Assembly: GCF_001411555.2 (NCBI RefSeq)
Contig: NC_049902.1
Span: 12,875,423-12,939,422, forward strand
Length of the DNA: 64,000 nucleotides
Direction of reading: 5' to 3'
From: Juglans regia
Taxonomy: Eukaryota > Streptophyta > Magnoliopsida > Fagales > Juglandaceae
The notes beneath the pieces were generated by a model. It saw only the letters and a list, made by a program, of their open reading frames with translations. It was not told the origin of the DNA and did no database searches. A program made the position numbers and the translations under genes. Below are positions 10,551-23,500 of this stretch, in pieces (the first letter of the stretch is position 1; every line of letters begins with the position of its first letter).

Positions 10551-11259
10551 TGATGGGAACCAATGTGGGCTTAGTCTTAAAAATATGTTACAAGTTCCAG
10601 ATGAGTCAATTAGAAGTTCAAAGACTTAAAGGATGAAGATTCAGTTTTAATTCATTTGATAAGCTATGGAAATGGCAATAACATGACTTAAAGGCTTTGG
10701 GCACTTGAAGGCTTTCAATTTATTTAATTCATTTAAATGACTTATTTATTAGTTTAGAATAATTGGGTTTATTACGAGAAGGACTTAAGGGGGCCTATGC
10801 AAGGGCATGTTAGAAAATTATTATTTTATTGAACTAGGGTTTCAAGAGGTTACTGTAGCCACGGTACTGTTCATCCAGGGGCGTTTTGGGTAAAAGGGAT
10901 TTTATTTTAGCTAGAGTTTTAATTAAGTTTTGGTTTAAATACTTTTTGTAGCCTCATTTTCAGAAATTTATGAAATTTGATGAATTTATTCATTGTGAGT
11001 TGAGTTTTACTCCTCTTGTTCTTAATTGAACATTTGAACTTATCAAAGGTAAATCACAACGTTTGTGGCATTCCACCTTTGTAATCTGGATTCTTGAGAC
11101 GGGTTCTTCAACAGGTCTAGATTTTAATATAATCTAGGTTCTTGAAACGATTTCTCATCGGGTCTAGGTTCTCCATCTATTAACTTGATTTTGACTTTCT
11201 TGGGGAGTTTTCAAATTGATTGTGGGTTCAAGGGATTCCGTTTCCGAGGGTTCATATCA
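10551..11259 (+). repeat. 3' LTR of the nested chromovirus-like element
   Basis: 709 bp, starting TGATGGGAACC right after the purine tract aggagagggggaa, and ending at the target duplication cgacg. It lacks the ~26-base insertion seen in the 5' LTR. Confidence 0.92.
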
Positions 11260-11264
11260 CGACG

Positions 11265-12358
11265 AAGTGATTATCTTTACTGGATGGGCTTGGAAATAAG
11301 GTCGTAATCGCCTTGTTGCTACTACCACTGCGAAGGCGACCAACTCCACATTTGGATGCTTGGTCTCTGCTCCTCTCAACGCCCTGCTTACATAATACAC
11401 TGGCTTTTGCTCATTCCCTTCCTCTTGTACCAACGCAGCAGATACTGCGTCTGGAGTTACTGCTAAGTACAATGACAATGACTCTCCTAGCTTGGTGTGA
11501 CTGATGAATGGTGGCTTAACTAGATACTCTTTTAACTGAGTAAATGCTTCTTCGCATTTGGCATCCCACTCTCATTCTTTCTTAAGCACTTAAAAGAAAA
11601 GAAGACATTTATCTGTTGATCGAAATACAAACTTGTTCAGAGCTACAATCTTGCCTGCTAGTTTTTGTACTTCATTCAAGTTCGTGGGCGACTTCATCTC
11701 CATTATTGCTCTGAGTTTCTCAGGATTTGCTTCGATTCCTCTGTTTGACACCAAAAAATCGAGGAATTTTCCCGACTGCACTCCAAATGTGCATTTGTTG
11801 GGTTGAGCTTCATTTGGTACTGACGTAAAACCTGGAAAGCCTCCCTAAGGTCTTTTATGTGTTGGTCAAACTCCCTGCTTTTTACTAGTAGATCATCGAC
11901 GTACACGTCCATGCTTTTCCCGATCTGGTTTTTAAACATTTTGTTTACCAACCTTTGGTAGGTTGCCCTATCGTTCTTCAAGCTGAAAGACATCACCTTA
12001 TAGCAATATAATCCATGGTCAGTTATGAAAGCGGTTTTCTCCTGATCAGCCTTTTTCATCCTGATTGATTGTATCCTGAGTAGGCATCCATAAAACTTAA
12101 CATTTTATGCCTTGCCGTTGCATCTACTATCAGATATATTCTTGGTAATGAGAAACTGTCTTTCGGGCAAGATTTGTTGAGGTCGGTAAAATCCACACAC
12201 ATTTGCCACTTCCCGTTGGACTTTTTTACCAGCACCACGTTAGATATTGACTCTGGATAACGTGCTTCTTTGACGAACCCAGTTGCTAATAACCGATCCA
12301 CCTCCTCTACGATTGCTTTGTACTTCTCGATACTAAAGTTTTTCTTTTTTTGACTCAA
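11265..12358 (-). pseudogene. Reverse transcriptase and first RNase H of the Tat element, broken
   Basis: On the minus strand, 12,358-12,059 encodes the RT start (VKEARYPESISNVVLVKKSNGKW, CVDFTDLNKSCPKD). Then 12,059-11,703 holds the catalytic box YVDDLLVKS and the flanking DVYVDD context. The connection (IEANPEKLRAI) and RNase H (TPDAVSAALVQEE..KPVYYVSRAL) follow down to 11,265, where the nested element cuts in. The catalytic Asp pair is intact. A stop or frameshift at the 12,059 junction and another near 11,780 break the frame. Confidence 0.85.
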
Positions 12359-12659
12359 TGTAAGTACGTTTTTATGATCTAGAAGAAAGTCTATCAGTTG
12401 TTGTCTATCTTCTTGTGCTAACTTTGTCCCGATCTTTACATGGCTTTCGGGATGAACTCTAGAGGCTCACCTATCTCTCCATGCTTCAAGGTATCTTCTT
12501 CTCTAGTCTCTAACTTTGTCGCCATTACCTGTGGTCCCAACTGGAGGACTGCCTGTTCTTCAGAATCCATGATACTGACCTTTGCTTTTCTTTGTCTAAG
12601 TTCCTGCACATAACATTCTCCAGCCAAGACTTGCTCGCCGTGCACTTTGCTTATTCATT

Positions 12660-13085
12660 TTTAGATGATGGGTCAAGATGATGGCCTTAAACCATTTAAC
12701 GTGGGTCACCCAATGATTACATTATATGCCGACCGAGTTCTTACTACTAAAAACTTAGTCATCGCCGTGGCGACATAAGGGTCTATACCTACATATATTG
12801 GCAATGTAATGGACCCCATTGGTTGCATTGCATCTCCAGTGAACCCTTTTAACGTGGTTGGTGCTGGTTTCAATCGTTCTTCGCCGATTCCCATTTTGTT
12901 GAAAGAGTCTCAAAACAAAATATCCGCCAAACTTCCATTGTCAATTAATATCCTCTTGGTGGTAAAATTTGTCTCCAACATTGTTACCACCAAAGCATCA
13001 TCATGGGGATATACAACCATTCGACAATCTTCCTCGTCAAAAGATATTGTGGGGGATACTTGTACTCGGGCTGTTTGATGGGCCT
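12660..13085 (-). pseudogene. Protease of the Tat element, broken
   Basis: The minus strand reads ARVQVSPTISFDEEDCRMV, then PHDDALVVTMLETNFTTKRILIDNGSLADILF and YNVIIG. LIDNGSLAD is the active-site motif (usually LIDNGSSAD); the Asp is kept. Stops occur before and after. It lies between gag (right) and RT (left), as expected. Confidence 0.75.
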
Positions 13086-13369
13086 CTCTACGTTGTAGAC
13101 TTATTCATTTCTCACCCACCTTGCATCGGCCTTTCTTCTTGAGAAAGTTGGGCCACCTCCTGCATATTCACCGATGATAGTGTGTATCTCGCTCATAGGT
13201 GGGTTTCTTTGGTTTTCATCCGCTCTTGTTCTTCAATCCCTAGGTTTATTTGACCTCCTTTCCCTTTTTGGTGATTCCCGTCGCCTGGGGCTCTTACTTC
13301 TTCGCATTTTATGCTCATTCTTTCGTTCGTTTGTTCGCCGTGGAGGGGTGATGTTCTGGGCGATCAACC

Positions 13370-14572
13370 GTTCCAACTCGCCACTGTTCTTCATTTCCTC
13401 TACTTTTCATTTCAAGTTGTAGCAGTCCTCGGTTCTGTGTCCCCTTGTTTTGTGATAAGTATAGTACTTCTCGGTTTGCCATTCGTTCTCAATTGGTTCT
13501 TTTTTTTTTTTTCTAAATAGTGTACATAATCGCCACTATGCCTTCTTGAATTGCTATCTCGCCTTGACTGCTATTAGTCCCTTTTCACCTTTTGACCTCC
13601 ATCTCAGTCTTTCCCCTGCCCTCATTTTTGTTCCCGTTCACTCCTTCTTTCTGGCTGGGTGGTTAGGGCGATCAAGGTGTCTTCAACATTAACAAAATTG
13701 TCAACTCTGTCCATGAACTCTCGTAAGGTGGAAGGGGTTTTTCGGGCCAGCTCGACCATAAAAAGGCTCCTTGGCCAAACACCTCCCGCTGCTAGCATGA
13801 TTTTCTCATCTTGGTCATCGGTCACCATTTTTTCTTTATTGAAGCATTTTAAATACGCTTTCAAACTTTCATCCTCACATTGTTTGATAGTCAACAAGTA
13901 TGTGGTGGGTCTTCTGTGCTCTCTGCTCACCATGAATTGGATCAAGAACTGTCAGCCCAGCTTTTAGAAACTCTCCATGGAGTTTGGTTGCAGTGCACTA
14001 AACCATCCTCTTGCCGATCCCTCTAGAGTCAAAGGGAAATCTCTATAAGCAATTTTTCCCAAGAGCCCGTAAAGCGTCATATAGGCTTTGAAAGTCTCAA
14101 GGTGCTCCACGAGATCTTTTGAGCCGTCGTATAGGTCCATTGATGGGACTTTAAATTTCGCAGGTAGGGGCATCATCAGAATCTCCGTAGAAAACGGTAG
14201 ATTTGTGCTGGATAGCAACTGATCGACCGAAGAAGACGTTCCTATCTCCTTGGCCATATCTTCATACTTGTCCATTAAGCTACGTAAGTCGTGGTGCAAT
14301 TTCTTTGCTTCCTCGTTCTCTTGATGGCCTTTTCTCGCACTATTTGCCTCCATCTCTACCCTGTCAGCCTGACTGGGTGTCGCATCCTCGCCTGACGGCC
14401 CATTTCGTGACTTAAGAGTCTCATTTTCCTTTCGCAAGGAATCCACCTCCGTGGTAAGCTTCTTTATCATTTCTTCCATTTCTGCAATCTTCTCCTCCAT
14501 GCTTTGTGAAGTTTCTCCCTGATCTCTAGTTGTCTGAGACCGAGTAGTGATGGGCATGTGAAAAGCACGCAA
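13370..14572 (-). pseudogene. gag of the Tat element, broken
   Basis: From an ATG at 14,572 (or the more usual-looking MPITTRSQTT start at 14,557), the minus strand encodes an N-terminal coiled coil (MEEKIAEMEEMIKKL). The retrotransposon gag domain follows (KVPSMDLYDGSKD..HLETFKAYM, GSARGWFSAL). A stop near 13,965 splits it, and 13,945-13,622 continues the domain (AYLKCFNKEKMVT, FMDRVDNFVNVEDTL). Near 13,480-13,430 a zinc-knuckle-like end, KTRGHRTEDCYNLK, has Tyr in place of the expected first Cys. Gag would form the particle. Confidence 0.85.
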
Positions 14573-14589
14573 GGTGTGAGACTTAAAGA

Positions 14590-14606
14590 TCCCACAGACG
14601 ACGCCA
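14590..14606 (-). promoter_or_regulatory. Primer-binding site of the Tat element
   Basis: The minus strand reads TGGCGTCGTCTGTGGGA, differing by one base from the TGGCGCCGTCTGTGGGA I know from Tat elements. It lies between the short LTR and gag and so sets the element's direction. Confidence 0.75.
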
Positions 14607-14607
14607 A

Positions 14608-14797
14608 CTATTATGGATGTGTTTCACCGCCACCACCTCACGATCACCTAAAGATCGAATGATTGTTATTATTATTGTTATCCTCAAATTACTGACTTAG
14701 GCATTTGAGACATGAGGCATTCCCTCGGACTCCTATGCTCTCCACACTTTGGTTGCAAGTGATCGTGAGGTGGTGGCGGTGAAACACGTCTATAACA
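14608..14797 (-). repeat. Short LTR or LTR remnant that is a long inverted repeat
   Basis: 14,619-14,647 and 14,759-14,787 are perfect 29-base reverse complements (gtgtttcaccgccacc... against ...ggtggcggtgaaacac), separated by 111 bases. The similarity extends outward for about 10 more bases with mismatches. Read on the minus strand it begins TGTTATAGAC and ends next to the primer-binding site, so it may be the complete 190-bp 5' LTR. It could also be a separate small inverted-repeat element inserted at the LTR end. Confidence 0.55.
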
Positions 14798-14799
14798 CA

Positions 14800-14957
14800 T
14801 CTCACATCATCATTACAACTTTCTCAAATTTTCATACAAAATATAATAAATAACTCAACTTTTTCAAATCTCAAAACAGTAATAATATTAAAAAATAATA
14901 TTCTAACAATATTTTATTCAACTCATCTCATCTCATCTCACTATCCAAACGAAGTCA
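14800..14957. mobile_element. Tourist-like MITE fragment
   Basis: The run catctcacatcatcatt...ttctaacaatattttattcaactcatctcatctc...actatccaaacg is nearly the same as the intact MITE at 35,485-35,704. The left end is missing where it abuts the LTR remnant. Confidence 0.7.
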
Positions 14958-17566
14958 AAATGTATAATATAGGCTAAAATAGATCTGCATTGGCTTAGGC
15001 TTTATGGAGGTCAAGTCTTTTAGAAAAAAACTGTGTAAATTGTAAACTGTGTAAATTATGCCTGCTCATTTGTTGTTCTTGAATTTAGCCCCCAAGTTAA
15101 TGCAAGGGGGCCATGGCTGTGGGAACACCTACAAGAGGCCGTGGCTGTAGTTTAGCATGGCTTTCCACTCATAAAAGAGGTTGTGAGTAAGAAGAAAAAA
15201 GCTCTTATGCCTACCAATTCTTATCGCTCTACTTGACTGCTCGGGAAATTTTTTATTTTTATTTAATGGTTAAGGAAGTGATTTTTAAGTGTATTAGTAT
15301 ATATATTTTTTATTTTTTTAAAAATATTTAAATATATTAAAAAATATGAATAAAAAAATGAAATAAAAAAATTATAAAAATAAGTAGAGGTAACAATGAG
15401 CGATGCTACTCAGACTCGAGTCAGAAAGCTCCGTTAAGAAATAATGCTATTCACCCACTCCCATCTTATTTTGATTATACTAAGTGGTATGTGGTACATG
15501 TATCACCATTAAATGATAAAAAATATGTAATAAATAATTATTTAATGATGATAAATATGCTACATCATATTTAATAGAATGAAAGTGAAATGATAGTATA
15601 GTATATAGAATTTTTCTCCATTCAAAGATGAGCACTCTCATTGGATTAACTAAAAGTTAAATCCAATGAGTATTTAGCTATTAAAGAGTAAAATATGCTC
15701 ACATTGAATTAGTCAAATTCTAAATATTTGGAATTTAGCTATATTGACTTTCAAAAGTTTTTTCAAATTTGAAGATTACTGTACATACATCAAATATATA
15801 TTTTATTAATTATTTATCTCTCCCTTTCTTTCTGTCACATATTTTATCACAATTAATATATTAATTTAATTTAGTAATATATTAATTTAATAAGAACATG
15901 ATTATTAATTAACATATAATAAGTAGAATAGTAAAATATGATAAAATTAAATAAATTAATAATTAAAAAAATTCAATATTTTTAAAATTATTAGTTATTC
16001 ATTATCATATAATAAATAAATATATAATTTAATATAGAGATTTGATGTGAATAATCAAAACCAAATTCATCTTATATTATTTTATTATTATATAATGAAA
16101 AAATAGCTATTCTAAATTTCTAATGTGAAGATTTATGCGAATGAAATAGTTAAAAGTTAAAATTTTCTTACATTTATCAAAATTATCATTTAACTTTAAC
16201 TAATTTAATGAAAATGCTCATAGTGAATTTGGATTCCCGCCTTTAAGCGAGGTTGCATTCAATACGTTCCTTTAATTGAGTACGCATTATATAATAGCTT
16301 CAAGGTGACAATTGGGATGGTATCGTACGAGGCACTGTACAGACGCAGATGTCTAAAGCCATTGTATTGGGGACCAAGTTAAGCAAGAGAGACCGCTTTA
16401 AAGTGGCTTTAAAGCATCCCTCGTGAATTGGATTGGAGCAAGTTTTTGGCTTAATAAATTTTTATTTTATTTTATTATTTTCCGTATTGTATTTGTTGTG
16501 TTTGAAATGATTGTTAGAAACTCCCACCTCACTAAATCTTATATTCTTGTAACCGTTTAACTTATCTATACAATATTTGATTTGCCGAAAAAAAAAAAAG
16601 TTAAGTGAGAGAACTAGATTGACGATAAATTTATTTAGGATAGCTAAGAAAAAGAATAACATCTACTACTTTTTTTGTATTTAATTTTTTTTAATTTTTA
16701 ATTTTACTTAATAATTAAGAAAGTGAGTATTAGTAAAATTATATATTTTTTTAATTTTTTTAATGATTAAAGATGTTAAAACAATACTTGAAAGAAAATG
16801 ATAACAAAATAAAAAAATAAAATGATAAAAAAATAAAAAAATTTGAAATACACTTAAGTAGTAGATGGATAGTAATAGGATAGTATCCCTATCACTACCC
16901 TAAGAAATATAGCTTTCATCAAATGAAAAATGAGATGACAATTCAAAGTTGTCAAAGAGTTGTGACAGACAATGTCGATGAGAGCTAGACATGGTGTTTA
17001 TAAAGATTTCACCTATGAAGAGTGCAATGAAGTTCGATAAGAAGGGAAATCACAATATCTTCATTATTTTCTTGAAATAAAGAAAAAAAATAATAATGTT
17101 ACATGCAATCATAGAGTACACAAGCGTCGTGCAATCGCTTTAAAAAAGAATGAGACCTATTGTTAAAAAATTATTATTTTTTCAAATGAGTCTCGTATTT
17201 ATTCACTTTTTTTCAAAGTGATTTCACGGCGTTTGCGCACTTATGACTGCAACTATCATTTCTCGAGAAAAAAACCACCTATGAAATTAAGGACCGCCGC
17301 CTCCTAACTCTTAAGCATGTTTTTTTTCTTGCTTTGTTTCTATTTGAATTTACAAGCGTAATTGAGATGATTTATTCTTTAGGGGTGAGAGGAAGTTTTA
17401 AAATCCAACTAAATATAGAAGTCATTTTACAAGCGATTAGATCTCGAGACGTAATGACATACAAGATCTGAAAACGTAGAACACATGCAAATTGTTTTTA
17501 TATTTGTCAATACAAACAAAGGGAACAGAGAAGAATAAGATAAATAAAGGAAAGACCAAATCTCAT
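14958..17566. other. AT-rich intergenic DNA, no gene seen
   Basis: Long A/T runs and short low-quality frames only. A short A-rich run at 16,587-16,600 and repeated 'attttttaatttttt' tracts near 15,300 and 16,690 suggest old MITE or tail debris, but I cannot assign them. The 3' end of the receptor kinase transcript should lie just below 17,567; I see no strict AATAAA on its strand there. Confidence 0.6.
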
Positions 17567-20500
17567 CTATCCTCCTTCAGTATCATGAAGCATAGGAATA
17601 GTTGCACGCACCGGTGAATGCTCCAAGTTATCAACCATGCTTGTGCTAGCTATAGAGTTGTATTGGTTGGTTTCAGTTCCTTCCGTTTCAAAAACACCCT
17701 TAAAGCTGTTTACATCGTCAAAGCCCCAATCAGTCAAGTATCCGGGTCTTGAAGTTACAGTGCTCACTTCAGCATCTCCTGAAAGCATCGCCACTACACG
17801 CGACATTGATGGCCGTAGCATTGGTGATGCTTGACTGCACAATAGAGCCACTCCAATCACTCGTTTTACTTCTTCCTCACCATAAGTTGCTAATTTAGAG
17901 TCCACCAGCTCAATATCACTTTTGTTTTCATGTAGATGCCAAGCCTAGGAAGCAGAAAAAGGACAACATCCATTAGTGAAATAGCTTTGGACATGAGAAA
18001 TACTCAGGTCTTTTTTTGTCAGGAAAGTTTCACTTCGATCATTTTGACTTCAACGGCAAGAAGTATTAAAACACTAGTTTCAGCACAATAAATTGTGGAA
18101 GGCACTTTGTTAAAGACAACTATTGGGGTGTTGCAACTCTTTAGTGAATTTAGTGTCGAGTCGTGCTACACAGAAGCCCCACACTCTCCACACCACTTAA
18201 AAACATGTGATTTTACTTTTTTATTCTCATGTTTTATATTTCATGAAATATGAAATATAAGGGTAAAATGATAAAATCAAATATTTTTAAGTGGTGTGCA
18301 GGAGTGTAGGGCTTATGTTTAGAATTTCTCTTTAGTGTCACGTCTTAATGAAGCTCTGTTAGAAAAGTTATAGAAGTTAATCATATGTCAAGACTCTTTA
18401 GTGTTATGATAAAATGCATTACTTTGCAAAATCTGCTAATACCGTAAAAAAGAAGCACCCCAACCAAAATTTTCTATACTGTAGAAAGGAAAGCACTGGG
18501 AATCTCAGACCCCGATCAAGCAATTTCAAAGGCTCAGGAAATTGAGCTGTTTCACCATTGCAGGCAGGGGTAACTCCGACAAGAAGGTCTATCTACGATA
18601 CTACAAACCAAAATGAAAAAGAGAAGATAAAAGCAAGTCTATGAGATATTCTAACAAACTACTCTATTCTGCATGACCTATCACTCTTTTTTGAATGACC
18701 CCACGACAGATGGATTTTGGGGTGAAATCAAGCTTTTCAAAACATTGAGAAAGAAAGTCGGGATAAATTTCAAAAGTCATGGACATCATAAAATGCAAAT
18801 AGGTATATAATAAGCAAGTAACAGAGCAATTATGTCATATCTTGGAAATCTAAAAAGCTTTACACATACCATTAAGAGATGCTCATTTCATATCCCATCA
18901 AGTTCATAACTGGACTCTCATGAACTTCTATGAAAATAAAATAAATATCATTTCATTGGATGTGCAGGATTACCTCTTACTTTCTTTACTAAATAATGCT
19001 TCATTTTTCGTCTAATCCAAAAAGAAAGGAGTCTGAACCATGATTATCATATGTCTGATGTGGTTTCCAGAGTTGGGATGATTTGGAACTTTTGAAAGGA
19101 TCAGTATTTACCAAATGAGAAAGAGGAATCTAATAAGGATACTGTGATATCTTCTTACCCATTCAAGTAGATAGAACCTCTCTTCGTCTAAGCTTTTGTC
19201 AGAGTTAGGCCTGCCGCTAATGATCTCCAGAGCCACAACACCAAAGGAAAACACATCCACCTTCTCTGTAAGGTGTCCACGCATGGCATACTCCGGTGCA
19301 AGATATCCACTAAACCAATAACAATTAATGCAAAAATTATTAGCATAAATGTCTGAAAAAGTAACACAAATAAAAATAAACTTCTATGACCTATCACATC
19401 ATTCTTTCTTGACCCTATATCATTGACTCAGTCCAACCCGAACCATAATTTGAAGTTTCAGACTTCAGTGTAAACTACCCTCATAAACAGTCACTGTTAA
19501 TTTGTTGCTTAGTTACTGAATTGCCCTTTTGTACTCTTATGGCACGCATGTGGATGTATTAGTACTGAAACAATTATATGCCCATTTACAGATTACAACG
19601 TCCATGTTGCCTTTGTTTGAAAATACAAAACATACCCATCGTTTACACCAACATAAAGATAAACAATTCAGAGGAGATTGCATCAATTTTGAAATAACCA
19701 ACAAAGAGCAGTTCCCGAATCTGCGGTGCAAGAAACTGCAAAACTACAAGACATAAGTAGTGGTTGTGGAGAAGGCCATTGACAAGCTAAAATCCAGACC
19801 TTTATAGCATTCAACCACTAGTATATCAAGAAAATATGCCTCGATCAAATACGTTTCCAAGTTCACCTAAAAGCCACAATCTATCTATTACAATATATAA
19901 AAGCTGAAACATCCTTTTTGTAAAATATTGTGCCATCTCAGCATTTGTCTATTTTAATTTTAATTTTAGTTAGTTTATTTTTCCCTAATTATAGAACAAA
20001 CACATTTACACTTCCACCTTTTCTTTAGCACTTTATTACCTTCCCACTTCATTAGCTGTCTCTTGCACTTCTTGTCACTCACAGCTTTTTATTTTCTCAA
20101 GTTAAATTTTACCTTAAAACCGTTTGTTTTCCATATTATCAAAACTATTCAGTTTTCAGGTTATTAAAGATTATTAAAACAATTAGATAGTCATCTCATT
20201 ATTAATTTATTTCCTTAAACACTATTTGGTTTTCAGGCTGTTCAGTTTCCAGGCCATTTGGTTTCTAGGCTTAATGGGAAGTCTATTACACTTCCGCTTA
20301 TTTCTTTGCAGATCATGGTCTTATATATAATGTGTCCTTTTTTGTTTCGTTGTCATCGGATAGCCGATTGTCAATTTTGAAATCATTGAAGCCTCCAAAC
20401 AACATTGCAGCTTTTTCTTGAAAACTCATCTCATTGGGTGGTTGTGAAAGGTTCCAAAACTAATTTCCCTCTTAGAGATGAAACTTTTTGTGGCAATGTT

Positions 20501-23500
20501 GGTCGTTTGGTGGCCATCTATTTTGTGCAAAAAGCTGCAGGAACTGAGACTTTAGTGCCAAGCCCATCATCTAAAGATGTCAGCTTTGTACCCTTTCTTT
20601 GCATTTCTTACAGCTTTGACTTTTGGATTGTTCTTTTGAGCTATAGTGGTCCAAGCCCAATGACCAACATAGATAGACAACAGGATGGTTCATTTCTCTT
20701 TTGACCGACCCCCGCCCCCCCCGGTGTATTAATTAACCAGTATGTTGAGCTTCTCATGACGACGAAGAGAGTTAGGAGAATATATAATAGATTAATCCAA
20801 AGCACTGGTGTTAACCTAATGACCTATTCTTAGCACAAGGAATTATTCTAACAAACTATCCTCCAAATCATTGAAAAATTGCTTCAAAGCTTATCTGTTC
20901 CAAACCAAACCCTCACGAAGCATACTCAATAGCTTCTCCTACTGCCTTAATGCCAGTTTCCTGAATGTAACCTTTGCAAGCAGTAAGAATAGAATATAAA
21001 CAACTACAAATCCTAAACTGAAGGGAAACACAAATTTCTTTTAGAAAGAACCCAGAACTCTCTAAAACCCAAAGAAAAATCGAAACAGTAAACAAGAAAG
21101 ACACACAAATGGGGGTACAAAAGGTTTGTGATACTCATCGAAGAAGAGACAGGATTGAATATGACTGGCCGAGCTTGGTACAAAGTTGGTTTTTGCTAGA
21201 CAAGTATTTGTAGTTTTGGATAGTGGAGCTTGGTTTGGATTTCTGGGATCAAATAATGGCAGATAGGATGGCATCTTAGTTGAGGTTTTTGATGTAGGTG
21301 TGGAGGCCATAAATGTCTACTTTGAAGAAGTTGAGGAGAGTGACGGAAGAGAGATTGGTATGGTAGCAACCAGTAAGTCTGGCTGTCATTTCAGGAAACT
21401 TTATGGATAGGGGGTAGTATTTGAAGTGCCATGATTCTGCCCCATAACATGTCTTTTGGTGGAAGGCTAGAAAAGCACATAATTTAGTCTTCCATTTCAT
21501 GTTAAAGACATTTTCACAAGGGATGTAAAGAGTGTGTAGCACGTGTGCCGTTTTCTGTACATTAATGCCGGCTTTTGTAAGGGGGTAACTAGCAATTTAC
21601 TTCAAATACGAATCTCAGTTGGAATGAGTATAAATTTATGACTGAGTGAAAATATAATTAACCCAGAAATATAGTTATGAGGGATCTTACATGGTCCCTG
21701 CAACGCGTGTGCTTATGTGGCTCTTTTTATCATCATAAAGTTTGGCTAAACCAAAATCTGAAATTTTGGGAATAAAGTCAGAATCGAGCAGAATATTACT
21801 GGCCTTCACATCTCTATGTACAATTCGAAGCCTTGACTCCTCATGAAGATAAGCTAGACCCCTTGCTATGCCCATGCATATATTGAAACGCGTTGGCCAA
21901 TCAAGACTCAAACTTCTTTTTCCTGCCACATGCGAACCATATATAATAAATTCAACAGTTGTTGTACTTGTTAGAAAAATAGATAGAAAGTTCAACAACA
22001 TATTATTCTCTTACCAAACAATGCTTGATCAAGACTCCTGTTCTCTAGATACTCATAAACAAGAAGTCTTTTATCTCCATCAATGCAGCAACCATGCAAT
22101 TTCACAAGATTACGGTGCTGTACTGCAGATATGGTAGCAATCTCGGTTACAAATTGGTTCTTTCCTTGGTGAGATGCTAATGAAAGTTGCTTCACAGCGA
22201 CTACTCTGCCATCATTAAGTGTCCCCTATACAGAACAAATTCAAATAGAATTTGAGGCAAACAAACACTCTTCATGAACAATTATATTATCATGTCAAAT
22301 TCAAGTTGTAGGTATCATTTTACAAAAAAGATATCATGCTCTAATTTCCACTGATTGGATGTTGAGACATCTGGACATAAATAGAATCAAGTTATGCATA
22401 GCAAATCTGCACATCCATTTATGGTAGGAAATCAAACCAATTTACTTATTTTAGTTACATTGTAACTATTAGTCATTGGGCTCTATGGTCATTTAGTATT
22501 TTACTACTCATAACCGCATTGTAGTTTTAGATCTAGAAGACATATCTAGATTATATATTTAGGGATTTTGTGGAAGAGAGAGTAATTCTCATCTTAAACT
22601 TCGTCCACCCAAGCAGTGAAGTTAATTTTCATCTTATTAGAGACAAGTACTTAGTGGGGATATTGCTACATCATTCTTGAAGTCAGTAGACCAGTTAGCT
22701 GACATGTGGTCTTATGTCGTAGTCAGTCAGAAGTCACCTGTCCAATCTGGGCTTATACGAACGAGAATTGTTATGTCCACACAAGCTTTCTACAAAAGGC
22801 AAGTTACGTGCTGATTTCGCAAAGACAATATCAATCTTGGCTTGGCAAAGAGTTGACTTCAAAATTCAATTTAGAATAAAATTAACGGACGCATCGGCAT
22901 GTAAAATCACTTTTGCATGATTCCTGAGTATGCCAAGTAATTCCCTAGACGATTTATGCTCTAGCTTGAGGGGACTGTTATAGAAAGTATTTTCATGAAA
23001 ATTATATTTCAAGTAAGAAAAGTATATGAGGGATCTTTTGTAATAAATATTAGGTCGCCTTTGATCTCTACATAATATAATGTTTACAGGAAGAAAGAAT
23101 TACCTTCTTCTTCTTCTCCTTTTCTATTCAAACTCTGATCATTACGTGTTACTAGTAATGACATCGAGGAGATTGAAAACTTGTCTCCAAAACATTTGGA
23201 GTTGAAATTGTATGTGGATGGAAAATGTGAAAGAACTGAAGAACTGTCTTTTTGGGTGTGGAAAAGGTATTGGTACTAAGGTATGCAATTAAAAACAAAA
23301 ATTGGGATTCTAATTTCATAGTTTTTTTAATCTATGACTTGTTGGTTGTCAGAAATTTACTTATGTAAAGATGTATAGTGCTGCTCTAAATGTTTATAAT
23401 AAATCTGAATGAGTGAACATGTAGCACTTCTTTGACCTTGCAGAAACATTGAAAATTTCTCCAAGTACAAAGAGTTGCTGGTCAAGCAACTGATGAAGTA

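Larger units (their letters stand above)
6406..11259 (+). mobile_element. Deleted chromovirus-like Ty3/gypsy element nested in the Tat element
   Basis: It starts TGATGGGAACC and ends ...TTCATATCA, with LTRs at 6,406-7,140 and 10,551-11,259. The 5-bp target duplication cgacg occurs at 6,401-6,405 and 11,260-11,264. Inside are a primer-binding site, a protease-region ORF, a purine-rich spacer, scraps of RT, RNase H and integrase, and a purine-rich tract before the 3' LTR. Most of gag, RT and integrase is gone, leaving 4.85 kb. The protease motifs (TLKHPRPY, LQWLSDCGEVRVNKQV) are those of a common plant chromovirus group (Reina-like, my recollection). Confidence 0.92.
1..14797 (-). mobile_element. 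Tat-lineage Ty3/gypsy LTR retrotransposon, decayed and partial
   Basis: Read on the minus strand from 14,797 downward, the pieces come in the order short LTR, primer-binding site, gag, protease, RT, RNase H, second RNase H and integrase. An antisense extra gene follows on the plus strand. Two RNase H modules and an extra downstream ORF are known for the Tat group of plant Ty3/gypsy elements. Every coding module carries stops or frameshifts, so this copy cannot move by itself. It is interrupted twice, at 6,406-11,259 and at 3,093-3,479, by other elements with clean target duplications. The left LTR is not seen and should lie before position 1. The lineage call is firm; the exact family is unknown. 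Confidence 0.85.

Noticed and set aside
13174..13520. Plus-strand frames of 82 and 69 residues
   Set aside because: Opposite strand to the Tat gag/protease linker, whose minus-strand reading contains GHRTEDCYNL; these are shadows.
20405..20704. 99-residue frame in a receptor intron
   Set aside because: No family recognised, no splice support, and it ends in a C-run; treated as chance.
21062..21542. Two overlapping minus-strand frames, one starting [12 protein letters not shown]
   Set aside because: Looks a little like a transit peptide, but no downstream domain follows and the frames are broken. It could be a gene fragment; not supportable.
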